64,000 nucleotides of DNA from Streptomyces sp. JB150 (GCF_011193355.1 NZ_CP049780.1:4723522-4787521), one strand, 5' to 3'. Numbered from the stretch's first letter, positions 53,701 to 63,429 are shown. Made by a program: numbers and translations. The notes: generated from the sequence alone by a model not told the origin.

Positions 53701-55346
53701 CCTCCACCCTTCCCGCGGCGACCGGAATCGAGGTCCCCGCACAGCGGACCGCTGCGCCCATGACCCGTTCGACAGGTCGAACACAGTTCCCGCAGCGACT
53801 GCGCTCCTCCCGTCCCGACCTGGTCCTGTGCGGTGTCCTCCTGGTGGCGATCCTCGTCGTCCAGGGCTGGAACATCGCCGACTACCCCACCCTCAGCGAC
53901 GACGAGGGCACCTACCTCGCCCAGGCCTGGGCCGTCCAGGAGGGCCGCGGCCTCGCCCACTACACCTACTGGTACGACCATCCGCCGCTCGGCTGGATCC
54001 AGCTCGCCGTCCTGACCTGGATCCCCGCGCTGATCAGCCCGGACTCGATGACCGTCGGCACCATGCGCGCCGCGATGCTGCTGATCTCCGCGGTCAGCGC
54101 GGTCCTCGTCTACGTCCTCGGCCGCCGCCTCGCCCTGCCCCGCTGGGCCGCGGCGCTCGGCATGGCGCTGTTCGGGCTCTCCCCGCTGTCGGTCGTCCTC
54201 CAGCGCGAGATCTTCCTCGACAACCTCGCCGTGATGTGGACGCTGCTCGCGTTCACCCTCGCCGCCTCCCCGAGCCGCCACCTCTGGCACCACTTCGGCG
54301 CGGGCATCGCCGCCGCGACGGCCGTGCTCACCAAGGAGACGATGCTCGTCGTCCTGCCCGCCCTGCTGCTCACCATGTGGCGGCACAGCCACCGAGACAC
54401 CCGCAAGTTCGCCGTCACCGGCGCGATCACCGCCTGCGCCCTGATCGGCCTGTCGTACCCGCTGTTCGCGCTGCTCAAGGGCGAGCTGCTGCCGGGCGCG
54501 GGCCATGTGTCGCTGTGGGACGGCATCGTCTACCAGATGAGCCGCCCCGGCTCCGGCTTCATCCTCACCGAGGGCACCGGCTCCCACGGCGTGCTCCGGT
54601 CCTGGCTCTACTACGACCGCGTGCTGCCCCTCGGCGGCCTCGCCGGCGCCCTGCTGCTCCTGCTGACCTGGCGCTGGTCGGTCACCGCCCGCGCGCTCGC
54701 CGGGCCCGCGCTGACCGTCGCGATCCTCGCCCTGGTCGCGCTGCGCCCGAACGGCTACCTGCCCGCGATGTACATCATCCAGGCGCTGCCGTTCCTCGCC
54801 CTGGTCCTCGCCGGCGGCACCGCCAGCGTCGCCCACGCCGTGCTGCACAAGCGGCGCGGCGCCGGCCGCCGGCCGTCGCGCGCCCGGTACGCGCTCGCCG
54901 CCGTCCTCGCCCTCGCCGCGAGCGCCTACGTGCTGCCGCGCTGGTACGACGGCGCCCGCACCGCCGTGACCACCGACGCCAACGCCCCCTACCGGGCCGC
55001 CGCGCGATGGCTGGCCACCGAGGTGCCGGACCCGGAGGACACCCGCGTCCTGGTCGACGACGCGCTCTGGCTGGACCTCGTCCACCAGGGCTACGACCCC
55101 GGCCTCGGCGTCATCTGGTTCTACAAGGCCGACCTCGACCCGGCCGTCACCAGGACCATGCCGCGCGGCTGGCGCGACCTCGACTACGTGGTCGCCTCGC
55201 CGACGGTGCGGCGCGACGCGGTCGACCTGCCGAACGTCAAGGCCGCCATCGAGCACTCGGCGCCGGTCGCCGTCTTCGGCACCGGCCCGGACCGGATCGA
55301 GATCCGGCGCATCCAGACCGCGGGCGCCCCGGGAGGCGAGCGATGA
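53697..55346 (+). CDS. GT39/ArnT-like membrane glycosyltransferase
   Basis: A 549-residue multispan enzyme that uses a polyprenyl-phosphate sugar on the outer membrane face. The family motif is SDDEGTYLAQAW in the first outer loop (the DE pair is catalytic), then YWYDHPPLGWI and REIFLDNLAVMWTLL. About ten helices precede a C-terminal outer domain from about 420. It is coupled by GTGA to the GT2 gene and by ATGA to the GT2-GtrA gene. The acceptor may be the polymer made by the first enzyme or a protein. Confidence 0.85.
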   Translation: MTSTLPAATGIEVPAQRTAAPMTRSTGRTQFPQRLRSSRPDLVLCGVLLVAILVVQGWNIADYPTLSDDEGTYLAQAWAVQEGRGLAHYTYWYDHPPLGWIQLAVLTWIPALISPDSMTVGTMRAAMLLISAVSAVLVYVLGRRLALPRWAAALGMALFGLSPLSVVLQREIFLDNLAVMWTLLAFTLAASPSRHLWHHFGAGIAAATAVLTKETMLVVLPALLLTMWRHSHRDTRKFAVTGAITACALIGLSYPLFALLKGELLPGAGHVSLWDGIVYQMSRPGSGFILTEGTGSHGVLRSWLYYDRVLPLGGLAGALLLLLTWRWSVTARALAGPALTVAILALVALRPNGYLPAMYIIQALPFLALVLAGGTASVAHAVLHKRRGAGRRPSRARYALAAVLALAASAYVLPRWYDGARTAVTTDANAPYRAAARWLATEVPDPEDTRVLVDDALWLDLVHQGYDPGLGVIWFYKADLDPAVTRTMPRGWRDLDYVVASPTVRRDAVDLPNVKAAIEHSAPVAVFGTGPDRIEIRRIQTAGAPGGER

Positions 55347-56536
55347 CGCACGAGTACACCGTCCCCGACGAGACCGTCACGGCACCCGAGGTCGTCGGCG
55401 TCGCCGAACCGGGCGCCGTCACCATCGTCGTACCGACCTTCAACGAGTCGGCGAACATACGGCAGCTGCTGCACCAGATCACCGAGTCGGTGCCGTCCCG
55501 GCTGCCCTGCGAGGTGGTCTTCGTCGACGACTCCACCGACGACACCCCGGACGTCATCCGCGCCGCCGCGGCGGACTGCCCGTTCCCGGTGACCGTGCTG
55601 CACCGCGAGGAGCCCGTGGGCGGGCTCGGCGGCGCGGTCGTCGAGGGCATGAAGGCGGCCGGCTCGGACTGGATCGTCGTCATGGACGGCGACTGCCAGC
55701 ACCCGCCGTCCCTCGTCCCCGAACTGGTCGCCACCGGAGAACGCGCCGGCGCCGGACTCGTCGTCGCCTCCCGCTACCTCAAGGGCGGCAGCCGCGCCGG
55801 GCTCGCCGGCAGCTACCGCGTCGCCGTCTCGCGCGGCGCGACCTGGCTGACCAAGGCGCTCTTCCCGCGTCGGCTGCACGGCATCAGCGACCCGATGAGC
55901 GGCTTCTTCGCGATCCGCCGCAGCGACATCACCGCGGAACTGCTCCAGCCGCTCGGCTACAAGATCCTCCTCGAACTCGCGGTGCGCAGCCGCCCCCGCG
56001 AGGTCAGCGAGGTCCCGTTCGTCTTCCAGGAGCGGTTCGCCGGGGAGTCGAAGTCCACCGCCCAGGAGGGGCTGCGCTTCCTGCGCCACCTCGCCGGGCT
56101 GCGCACCGCCGGCCCGCTGGCCCGGCTGGTGGTGTTCGGACTGATCGGGCTGTCGGGTTTCGTGCCGAACCTGGCCGTGCTGTGGGCGATGACCGAGGCG
56201 GGCCTGCACTACGTGCCCGCCGAGATCGTCGCCAACCAGTTCGGCGTGGCCTGGAACTTCCTGCTCATCGAGAAACTGCTGTTCCGCGACCGGCGGCGGC
56301 ACCGCCACTGGGCCGACCGCACCCTCCGGTTCGCGCTGCTGTCCAACGCCGACCTGGTGCTGCGCATCCCGCTGATCGCCCTGCTGGTGGCGCAGTTCGG
56401 GCTGGCCGTGCTGCCGGCCACGGCGCTCGCCCTCGCCATCACCTTCGTCCTGCGCTTCGTCGGCACCGAAGCGCTGGTCTACCTGCCGCGCCGCGCACCG
56501 GGCGGGCGGAGCCGCACCGCAAGGAGGACCGCGTGA
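55343..56536 (+). CDS. Polyprenyl-phosphate GT2 fused to GtrA flippase domain
   Basis: A 397-residue fusion. Residues 25-240 are a dolichol-phosphate-mannose-synthase-like GT2 (VTIVVPTFNESANI, VVFVDDSTDDTPDVI, MDGDCQHPP, SRYLKGG, DPMSGFFAIRR). Residues 255-385 are a four-helix GtrA domain. Such enzymes load a sugar onto polyprenyl phosphate and may help flip it, so this should supply the donor used by the GT39 neighbour. Both ends overlap neighbours (ATGA, GTGA). Confidence 0.9.
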   Translation: MTHEYTVPDETVTAPEVVGVAEPGAVTIVVPTFNESANIRQLLHQITESVPSRLPCEVVFVDDSTDDTPDVIRAAAADCPFPVTVLHREEPVGGLGGAVVEGMKAAGSDWIVVMDGDCQHPPSLVPELVATGERAGAGLVVASRYLKGGSRAGLAGSYRVAVSRGATWLTKALFPRRLHGISDPMSGFFAIRRSDITAELLQPLGYKILLELAVRSRPREVSEVPFVFQERFAGESKSTAQEGLRFLRHLAGLRTAGPLARLVVFGLIGLSGFVPNLAVLWAMTEAGLHYVPAEIVANQFGVAWNFLLIEKLLFRDRRRHRHWADRTLRFALLSNADLVLRIPLIALLVAQFGLAVLPATALALAITFVLRFVGTEALVYLPRRAPGGRSRTARRTA

Positions 56537-58938
56537 ACCAACGCCGCAGAAGAACCGCCCTGCTCGCCGTGGCGGGGCTGACCGGGGGGCTGCTGCTCGC
56601 CTCGCCCCAGCCCGCCTCCGCCGCCAACCTCATCAAGAACCCCGGCTTCGAGACCGCAGGCACCGGTGACATGCCGTACTGCTGGCAGAAGTCCGGCTGG
56701 GGCGAGAACGACTTCACCTTCGAGACGACCGCCGACGCCCGCTCCGGCTCCCAGGCGATGAAGGTGACGCTGACCCGCCGGGTCGACGGCGACCGCAAGG
56801 CGCTGATCACCGAGTCCGCGGACTGTGCGCCGGTGGTGGCGGCCGGCAGGCAGTACGACCTGTCGCTCTGGTACAAGACGACCACGCCGGACGCCAGCAT
56901 CACCCTGTTCCGGCACGACACCACGGCGGGCTGGCAGTACTGGACCGACCTGAAGACCCTTCCGCTCGCGGGGAACTGGACCGAGGCGTCCGTGCGCACC
57001 CCCGAGGTGCCGCCCGGCACCGACCGCATCAGCTGGGGCGTCTCCGTCTACGGCACCGGCTCCGCCACCACCGACGACTACACGATGGAGCAGGTCGCCG
57101 ACCCGGTCCCGCCGCCGCGGTGCACCGGCACCACCGACCAGTGCGCCAACGGCGCCTGGGAGGTGCTGCCCGCGCAGAACCCGGTGCGGTCCATGCACTC
57201 GGTCGTCCTGCACAACGGCAAGGTCCTGCTGATCGCGGGCTCCGGCAACGACCCGGAGAAGTTCGAGGCGGGCACCTTCACCTCGGCCGTCTACGACCCC
57301 GCGAACGGCAGCTACAAGATCATCCCCACCCCGAAGGACATGTTCTGCGCCGGGCACGTCCAGCTCCAGGACGGGCGGGTGCTGGTGATGAGCGGCAACA
57401 AGGGCTACCCGTCCGCGGACGGGAAGATCGGCTACCAGGGGTACAAGGACTCGTACGTCTTCGACCCCGCGACGGAGACCTACACCAGGACCAACGACAT
57501 GAACGACGGGCACTGGTACCCGTCGGCGACCGTCATGGGCAACGGTGACGTGCTCTCCTTCGGCGGGCTGAAGGAGGACTCCACCGGCTCGGTCACCGCC
57601 GAGCGCTGGTCGCAGGCCCAGCAGCGCTGGCTGCCGACCTGGCAGGTCAAGCAGACCTGGTCGTTCTGGGGCCTGTACCCGTCGATGATCCTGTTGCAGG
57701 ACGGCCGGCTCTTCTACTCCGGCAGCCATGTCTTCGGCAACAACATCCCCGGCACCGGCGCCGCGATCTACGACTACGACGCCAACACCATCACCCAGGT
57801 GCCCGGCCTGCAGCGCAAGGACGAGCGGGACCAGTCGGCGAGCGTGCTGCTGCCCCCGGCGCAGGACCAGAAGGTCCTCACCATCGGCGGCGGCAACATC
57901 GACTCCAACCCGGCCGCGAACCGGCTCACGGACGTCATCGACCTGAAGCAGCCGAACCCGTCCTACGTCGCCGGCCCGCCGCTGCCGCAGGGCACCGTCG
58001 ACCTCGGCAACGGCAAGGTCCCGCAGACCGGCGACCAGGGCAAGATGTACGTCTCCGCGGTGCTGCTGCCCGACGGCACGGTCATGGAGACGGGCGGCGC
58101 CCTGCACAACCGCGCCAACCCCGTCTTCGAGACCTCGCTCTACGACCCGCGGACGAACACCTTCGACCCGGTGACCGCCGACCCGGAGGCCCGCGGCTAC
58201 CACTCCTCCGCGTTCCTGCTGCCCGACGGCCGGGTCATGACCACCGGCGACAACCCGGGCAACGGCAGCTGGAACCACAACGTGTCGGTCTACACCCCGC
58301 CCTACCTCTTCAAGGGCCCCCGCCCGGTGATCACCTCGCTGATCGACACCGAGTGGACCTACGGCGACACCCAGCGGATCACCGTCGACCGGCCCATCGC
58401 CAAGGCGGAGCTGATCCGCCCGGCCGCCGTCACCCACTCCTCCGACCCGAACCAGCGCTTCGTGGACCTGCCGCTGACCGTGGACGGCAACAACGTCGAC
58501 CTGAACGTGACGAGCAACCCGAACGTGGCCCCGCCCGGCTGGTACATGCTGTTCGCGGTCGACGCCAACGGGGTGCCCTCGGTCGCCAAGTGGGTGCACC
58601 TGCAGGGCCCGTCCGCGCTCAAGGCCACGGACGCCGCCCCGCACATCCACTCCTTCGCCGACGACCTGAAGGGCAAGCGGACCGGTCCCGGCAAGAAGCG
58701 CGCCTCCCAGCCGGTGAGCCCCACCGTCTCCGGCTGCGACCGCCACTACGGCTCCGCCAACGTCTGCGTGCCCACCGCCTTCCCGCCCCAGGTCAAGAAG
58801 ACGACGGCGGCCCGCTGCGCCTGGCTGAAGCAGAACGACTACGGCCGCCTGAAGGTCAACGGCGCCGACGACCCGCTCGCCCTGGACCGCGACAAGGACG
58901 GCGTGGCCTGCGGAAAGGGGGACGTCCGGCGCCGCTAG
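56533..58938 (+). CDS. Secreted copper-radical oxidase (galactose/glyoxal oxidase type) with excalibur-like tail
   Basis: An 801-residue exported enzyme. A signal peptide (LLAVAGLTGGLLLASPQPASA, cut near 30) is followed by a carbohydrate-binding-like domain (32-187), a Kelch propeller (about 210-590) and the DUF1929 domain (about 597-700). All copper and radical residues of galactose oxidase can be placed: Cys272 (DMFCAGH), Tyr329 (HWYPSATV), Tyr556-His557 (RGYHSSAFLLPDGRV) and His582 (WNHNVSVYTPPYLF). The end (735-797) is excalibur-like: CDRHYGSANVC, then LALDRDKDGVACG, a calcium-binding pattern. It should oxidise a primary alcohol or aldehyde of a sugar to give H2O2. S. coelicolor GlxA, beside CslA, is the closest known idea. 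Confidence 0.88.
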   Translation: MNQRRRRTALLAVAGLTGGLLLASPQPASAANLIKNPGFETAGTGDMPYCWQKSGWGENDFTFETTADARSGSQAMKVTLTRRVDGDRKALITESADCAPVVAAGRQYDLSLWYKTTTPDASITLFRHDTTAGWQYWTDLKTLPLAGNWTEASVRTPEVPPGTDRISWGVSVYGTGSATTDDYTMEQVADPVPPPRCTGTTDQCANGAWEVLPAQNPVRSMHSVVLHNGKVLLIAGSGNDPEKFEAGTFTSAVYDPANGSYKIIPTPKDMFCAGHVQLQDGRVLVMSGNKGYPSADGKIGYQGYKDSYVFDPATETYTRTNDMNDGHWYPSATVMGNGDVLSFGGLKEDSTGSVTAERWSQAQQRWLPTWQVKQTWSFWGLYPSMILLQDGRLFYSGSHVFGNNIPGTGAAIYDYDANTITQVPGLQRKDERDQSASVLLPPAQDQKVLTIGGGNIDSNPAANRLTDVIDLKQPNPSYVAGPPLPQGTVDLGNGKVPQTGDQGKMYVSAVLLPDGTVMETGGALHNRANPVFETSLYDPRTNTFDPVTADPEARGYHSSAFLLPDGRVMTTGDNPGNGSWNHNVSVYTPPYLFKGPRPVITSLIDTEWTYGDTQRITVDRPIAKAELIRPAAVTHSSDPNQRFVDLPLTVDGNNVDLNVTSNPNVAPPGWYMLFAVDANGVPSVAKWVHLQGPSALKATDAAPHIHSFADDLKGKRTGPGKKRASQPVSPTVSGCDRHYGSANVCVPTAFPPQVKKTTAARCAWLKQNDYGRLKVNGADDPLALDRDKDGVACGKGDVRRR

Positions 58939-59666
58939 CCGGGCTGCGCGCACTCCGCCAGGGCGCGCTCCACGATGGTCTCCAGCTGATCGTGGTGCGC
59001 GCCCTTCCAGTAGGCGCGGCCGCACTCCCGGCACTGGGCGAACACGTCGTACGAGCGCTGGGTGCCGGCCTCCAGGCGGTCGGCGACCTCCTGCTTGGTG
59101 GCCTCGCGCAGCAGGCCGTTGCAGGCGGTGCAGCGGGTCCACGGGCGCAGCTCGGGGCGGAACCGGTCGAGGACGTCGCGCAGTTGCTCCTCGGGTCGGG
59201 TGCTGTAGACGAAGGCGCCGGAGAACAGTTCGCGGCGGCGCAGCAGGCCCCGGTCGCGGCTGAGCATGACCCGCTGCTCGGCGGCCGAGCGGGCGGCGAG
59301 CGCGGCGTCCCCGATGTCCGTCGACTCGTAGGCGGTGTCCACGCCGAGCAGCCGCAGCCGGCGGGCCAGGGTTCCGAGGTGCACGTCGAGCAGGAAGCGC
59401 AAGGGGGCGCCGGTGACCCGCTGCGGGCGGGGGACGGCCCGGACGCTCACCCGCTCGCCGTCCGCGGGGATGTGCCCGGTGGGGACCTCCCGCCCGTCCA
59501 CGACCAGCGAGCCGACCTCGGTCAGCGGCACTCCGAGGGATTCGACGACGTGCCCGAGCGTCGAGACGCCGTCGGTGGCGAGCCGGGTGGCGCCCCAGCG
59601 GCGGTGCTGCGGCACGAACAAGGCCAGTTCGGAGGCTACTTCGACGTGGATCTCGGCTGCGTTCAC
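58935..59666 (-). CDS. Mut7-C RNase-domain protein with ubiquitin-like N-terminus
   Basis: A 243-residue protein. Residues 1-80 are a ubiquitin/ThiS-like domain (VGSLVVDGREVPTGHIPADGERV). The Mut7-C (DUF82) PIN-like domain follows with FLLDVHLGTLARRLRLLGVD, ILSRDR-type MLSRDRGLL and a zinc ribbon CTAC...CREC (RCTACNGLL, QCRECGRAYWKG). Archaeal and bacterial relatives are predicted RNases. The start GTG at 59666 has no ribosome site. Its stop overlaps the oxidase stop on the other strand in CTAG. Confidence 0.9.
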   Translation of the reverse strand: MNAAEIHVEVASELALFVPQHRRWGATRLATDGVSTLGHVVESLGVPLTEVGSLVVDGREVPTGHIPADGERVSVRAVPRPQRVTGAPLRFLLDVHLGTLARRLRLLGVDTAYESTDIGDAALAARSAAEQRVMLSRDRGLLRRRELFSGAFVYSTRPEEQLRDVLDRFRPELRPWTRCTACNGLLREATKQEVADRLEAGTQRSYDVFAQCRECGRAYWKGAHHDQLETIVERALAECAQPG

Positions 59667-59701
59667 ACGGCCAAGGATGGCATGGGCGGGCGTGGCGGAC
59701 C

Positions 59702-60340
59702 TCAGGGTTTCTGCTCGGGCAGGCCGTGCTCCAGGACGTCCAGGGCGCGGTCGACGAGAGTGGTGAAGTCGTCCCGGTGGCCGTTCTCCGCCCAGTACAG
59801 GGATGCCTCCAGCAGACCGCCGAGCAGGGACATCGCGAACACCCGCACCTCCAGGTCGCCGGGGTCGCGGCCGGTGCGTTCGGCGATGGCCTGGCAGAGC
59901 ATGCGGCCGGTGACCGACATGCTCTCCCTCATGCGCGAGCGCACCGCCGGCACCTGCACCATCAGCCGGGTGCGCAGCCGCGCGGCCTCCGTGTCCTCCT
60001 CCACCCCCGTGCGCACGGCCTCCCGCAGCACGTGCCGGACGGCCTGCGGCCAGGGCTCGTCCGCGGGCCGGGCGCGCAGACCGGCCGGCAGCAGCGGGTC
60101 GTACGCGTCGGTGAGGACGATGTCCTCCTTGGTCGGGAAGTAGCGGAAGACGGTCGACGGCGACACTTCGGCGCGGTCGGCGATCTGGTCGATCGTCGTG
60201 GCGTCGTACCCCTGCTCCCGGATCAGCTCGTACGTCGCCGAGCGGATCGCCTCCCGCGTCTTGATCTTCTTGCGTTCCCGCAGCCCGGTCCGGGGGCGGT
60301 CGGCGGGAGAGGTGTCTCGTGCGGCCGTCATGAAGGTCAT
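59702..60340 (-). CDS. TetR-family transcriptional regulator
   Basis: A 212-residue repressor. The helix-turn-helix is at about 30-72 (AIRSATYELIREQGYDATTI with AEVSPSTVFRYFPTKEDIV). The ligand domain has the MftR-like C-terminal pattern (RVFAMSLLGGLLEASLYW). ATG at 60340 and another three codons on are both possible. It is followed by the Mut7-C gene 35 bases on; no target is evident nearby. Confidence 0.9.
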   Translation of the reverse strand: MTFMTAARDTSPADRPRTGLRERKKIKTREAIRSATYELIREQGYDATTIDQIADRAEVSPSTVFRYFPTKEDIVLTDAYDPLLPAGLRARPADEPWPQAVRHVLREAVRTGVEEDTEAARLRTRLMVQVPAVRSRMRESMSVTGRMLCQAIAERTGRDPGDLEVRVFAMSLLGGLLEASLYWAENGHRDDFTTLVDRALDVLEHGLPEQKP

Positions 60341-60540
60341 TGTCGAACATTCGCCGTGGCACTCGCCATGTCCGCCCCCGCGGGGTCCGGGGCCCGCCGG
60401 GCCGCCGGGTCCCGGCAGGAAGGCCGCCGCGACTGCCGGCCGTCCGTACCGGTTGCCGGTGGTGTCCGGGCACGGAAAAGGGCCACGGCTGGCAAGCCGT
60501 GGCCCGGAGGCTGCCCGGGGCGGACCCGGGGGAGCGGGGT

Positions 60541-61269
60541 CTACGTGTGCCGGTACGCCACGAGGGAGATCGCGACGTAGTGGGCGGCGAACGCCGCCAC
60601 GGTCAGGGCGTGGAAGACCTCGTGGAAGCCGAACCAGCGCGGCGACGGGTTGGGCCGCTTGATGCCGTAGACGATCCCGCCCAGGCTGTAGAGGATCCCG
60701 CCGGCGACCACCAGGGCGAGGACGGCGGCGCCGCCCGTGCGCAGGAAGTCGGGCAGGAAGAACACGGCGGCCCAGCCCATCGCGATGTAGCACGGCGTGT
60801 ACAGCCAGCGCGGGGCGCCGACCCAGAAGACGCGGAAGGCGATGCCGGCCACGGCCGCCGCCCAGATGCCCCACAGCAGCCACTTCCCCTTCGCGTCGGG
60901 CAGCAGCAGCACGGTCAGCGGCGTGTAGGTGCCCGCGATGATCAGGAAGATGTTGGCGTGGTCCAGGCGGCGCAGCACGCCGTCCATCCGGGGGCTCCAG
61001 GTGCCCCGGTGGTAGAGCGCGCTCACCCCGAAGAGCAGGCAGGCCGTCAGCGCGTAGATGCCGCACGCGATGCGGCCGCGCGGTGAGTTCGCGAGGGCCG
61101 TCAGCACCAGGCCCGAGATCAGTGCCGCGGGGAACATGCCGAGGTGCAGCCAGCCCCGCAGCTTCGGCTTGACGGAGTCCGGCAAGGACGGGTGCGGCAG
61201 GTGGCGCGCCACGGAACCGCGGTCGGCGACCGGCGTGTGCGTGTGGGCGTCGGAGGCGGACGCAGTCAT
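60541..61269 (-). CDS. Hemolysin III (PAQR) family membrane protein
   Basis: A 242-residue seven-helix protein. The PAQR metal-site residues are visible: SALYHRGTWSP with the first His, RLDHANIFLIIAGTYTP with Asp-His, and the final HEVFHALTVAAFAAHY with two His in the last helix region. Bacterial members are often called hemolysin III, but hydrolase or membrane-homeostasis roles are as likely. TACGAT seven bases before the ATG at 61269 suggests a leaderless message. M. tuberculosis Rv1085c, next to Rv1084, is the remembered counterpart. Confidence 0.9.
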   Translation of the reverse strand: MTASASDAHTHTPVADRGSVARHLPHPSLPDSVKPKLRGWLHLGMFPAALISGLVLTALANSPRGRIACGIYALTACLLFGVSALYHRGTWSPRMDGVLRRLDHANIFLIIAGTYTPLTVLLLPDAKGKWLLWGIWAAAVAGIAFRVFWVGAPRWLYTPCYIAMGWAAVFFLPDFLRTGGAAVLALVVAGGILYSLGGIVYGIKRPNPSPRWFGFHEVFHALTVAAFAAHYVAISLVAYRHT

Positions 61270-61276
61270 GCGGGGC

Positions 61277-61282
61277 ATCGTA
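61277..61282 (-). promoter_or_regulatory. -10 box, leaderless hemolysin III gene
   Basis: TACGAT on the minus strand, seven bases before the ATG at 61269. Confidence 0.45.
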
Positions 61283-61593
61283 CCTACGGGGTCGTAAGTG
61301 ACGGATCAGAGTCAGGCGACAGCGGGGGCTGTCGCCAGTGGATGTACCCGGTCGGCGGGCGGGCCACGCCAAGAAAAGGTCATCGGAACTCCAGGTGGAC
61401 GCAAAGAATCGCCGCGATAGCCGCAGGACGTGGCGTGTCTCACGGCGCTCAGGTGTGCGGCCCTCTGGACAAATGCGCAGTCACCTCGGATGATCAAATG
61501 AGTGCGGTCGGCACCGGATGAGCGGCTGCGAAGCATCCGGGTCGCGGCCCCCACGGGGCAGACAGGACAAAAAACCCTCTCTTAGGAGCGATC
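61283..61593. other. Divergent upstream region of pckG
   Basis: Must hold the pckG promoter. The message is probably long-leadered, because the DNA between about 61380 and 61590 is less GC-rich and reads as no gene. GGAG lies before the GTG at 61594. I cannot place an operator. Confidence 0.4.
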
Positions 61594-63429
61594 GTGGCGC
61601 GCGACAACGCGGCTCCCACCACCGTCAGCCCGACCACCCATCAGGAACTGATCTCGTGGGTCGACGAGATCGCGGAACTGACCCAGCCGGACAACGTGGT
61701 CTGGTGCGACGGATCCGAGGCCGAGTACGAGCGGCTGTGCGAGGAGCTCGTCCGGAAGGGCACCTTCCGCAAGCTCGATCCGATCAAGCGCCCGAACTCC
61801 TACTACGCCGCCTCGGACCCCACCGACGTCGCCCGCGTCGAGGACCGGACCTTCATCTGCTCCGAGAAGGAGGAGGACGCCGGCCCCACCAACCACTGGA
61901 AGGCCCCCGCCGAGATGCGGGAGATCTTCCAGGGCTCCGGCGGCGAGGGCGGCCTGTTCCGCGGCTCGATGCGCGGCCGCACCATGTACGTCGTGCCCTT
62001 CTGCATGGGCCCGCTCGGCTCGCCGCTGTCCGCGATCGGCGTCGAGATCACCGACTCCGCGTACGTGGCCGTCTCGATGCGCACCATGACCCGCATGGGG
62101 CAGGCCGTCCTCGACGAGCTCGGCTCCGAGGGCTTCTTCGTGAAGGCCGTGCACACCCTCGGCGCCCCCCTGGAGCCCGGCCAGGAGGACGTCCCCTGGC
62201 CCTGCAACCAGACCAAGTACATCTCGCACTTCCCCGAGACCCGCGAGATCTGGTCCTACGGCTCCGGCTACGGCGGCAACGCCCTGCTCGGCAAGAAGTG
62301 CTACGCCCTGCGCATCGCCTCCGTGATGGCGCGCGACGAGGGCTGGCTCGCCGAGCACATGCTGATCCTCAAGCTCACCCCGCCGCAGGGCGAGTCCACG
62401 TACGTCGCCGCCGCCTTCCCGTCCGCCTGCGGCAAGACCAACCTGGCCATGCTGGAGCCCACGATCTCCGGCTGGACGGTCGAGACCATCGGCGACGACA
62501 TCGCGTGGATGCGCTTCGGCGAGGACGGCCGCCTGTACGCGATCAACCCCGAGGCGGGCTTCTTCGGCGTCGCGCCCGGCACCGGCGAGCACACCAACGC
62601 CAACGCCATGAAGACCCTGTGGGGCAACGCGGTCTTCACCAACGTCGCCCTCACCGACGACAACGACGTGTGGTGGGAGGGCATGACCGAGGAGCCGCCC
62701 GCCCACCTCACCGACTGGAAGGGCAACGACTGGACCCCGCAGTCCGGGACCCCGGCGGCCCACCCCAACGCCCGCTTCACCGTCCCCGCCTCGCAGTGCC
62801 CGATCATCGCGCCCGAGTGGGAGGACCCCAAGGGCGTGCCGATCTCCGCGATCCTCTTCGGCGGCCGCCGCGCCACCGCCGTACCGCTGGTGACGGAGTC
62901 CTTCGACTGGAACCACGGCGTCTTCCTCGGCGCCAACGTGGCCTCCGAGAAGACCGCCGCCGCCGAGGGCAAGGTCGGCGAGCTGCGCCGCGACCCGTTC
63001 GCGATGCTGCCGTTCTGCGGCTACAACATGGGCGACTACATGGCCCACTGGATCGACGTGGCCAAGGACAAGGACCAGTCCAAGCTGCCGAAGATCTACT
63101 ACGTCAACTGGTTCCGCAAGGACGACGCGGGCCGCTTCGTCTGGCCCGGCTTCGGCGAGAACTCCCGCGTCCTGAAGTGGATCGTGGAGCGCCTGGACGG
63201 CAAGGCCGAGGGCGTCGAGACCCCGATCGGCATCCTGCCGGCCAAGGGCGCCCTGGACACCGACGGCCTCGAACTGGCCGACTCCGACCTGGAGTTCCTG
63301 CTGACGGTGGACAAGGACGTGTGGCGCGAGGAGGCCGCCCTGATCCCCGAGCACCTGAACACCTTCGGCGACCACACCCCCAAGGAGCTGTGGGACGAGT
63401 ACCGCGCGCTCGTGGAGCGCCTGGGCTGA
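61594..63429 (+). CDS. pckG: Phosphoenolpyruvate carboxykinase (GTP)
   Basis: A 611-residue enzyme converting oxaloacetate and GTP into PEP and CO2, the gateway of gluconeogenesis. The kinase P-loop is [11 protein letters not shown] with the reactive Cys279 and Lys281. [27 protein letters not shown] and [12 protein letters not shown] are GTP-type signatures. The length is normal. GTG start with TTAGGAG upstream. It is followed by a terminator shared with the frameshifted gene. Confidence 0.96.
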   Translation: MARDNAAPTTVSPTTHQELISWVDEIAELTQPDNVVWCDGSEAEYERLCEELVRKGTFRKLDPIKRPNSYYAASDPTDVARVEDRTFICSEKEEDAGPTNHWKAPAEMREIFQGSGGEGGLFRGSMRGRTMYVVPFCMGPLGSPLSAIGVEITDSAYVAVSMRTMTRMGQAVLDELGSEGFFVKAVHTLGAPLEPGQEDVPWPCNQTKYISHFPETREIWSYGSGYGGNALLGKKCYALRIASVMARDEGWLAEHMLILKLTPPQGESTYVAAAFPSACGKTNLAMLEPTISGWTVETIGDDIAWMRFGEDGRLYAINPEAGFFGVAPGTGEHTNANAMKTLWGNAVFTNVALTDDNDVWWEGMTEEPPAHLTDWKGNDWTPQSGTPAAHPNARFTVPASQCPIIAPEWEDPKGVPISAILFGGRRATAVPLVTESFDWNHGVFLGANVASEKTAAAEGKVGELRRDPFAMLPFCGYNMGDYMAHWIDVAKDKDQSKLPKIYYVNWFRKDDAGRFVWPGFGENSRVLKWIVERLDGKAEGVETPIGILPAKGALDTDGLELADSDLEFLLTVDKDVWREEAALIPEHLNTFGDHTPKELWDEYRALVERLG

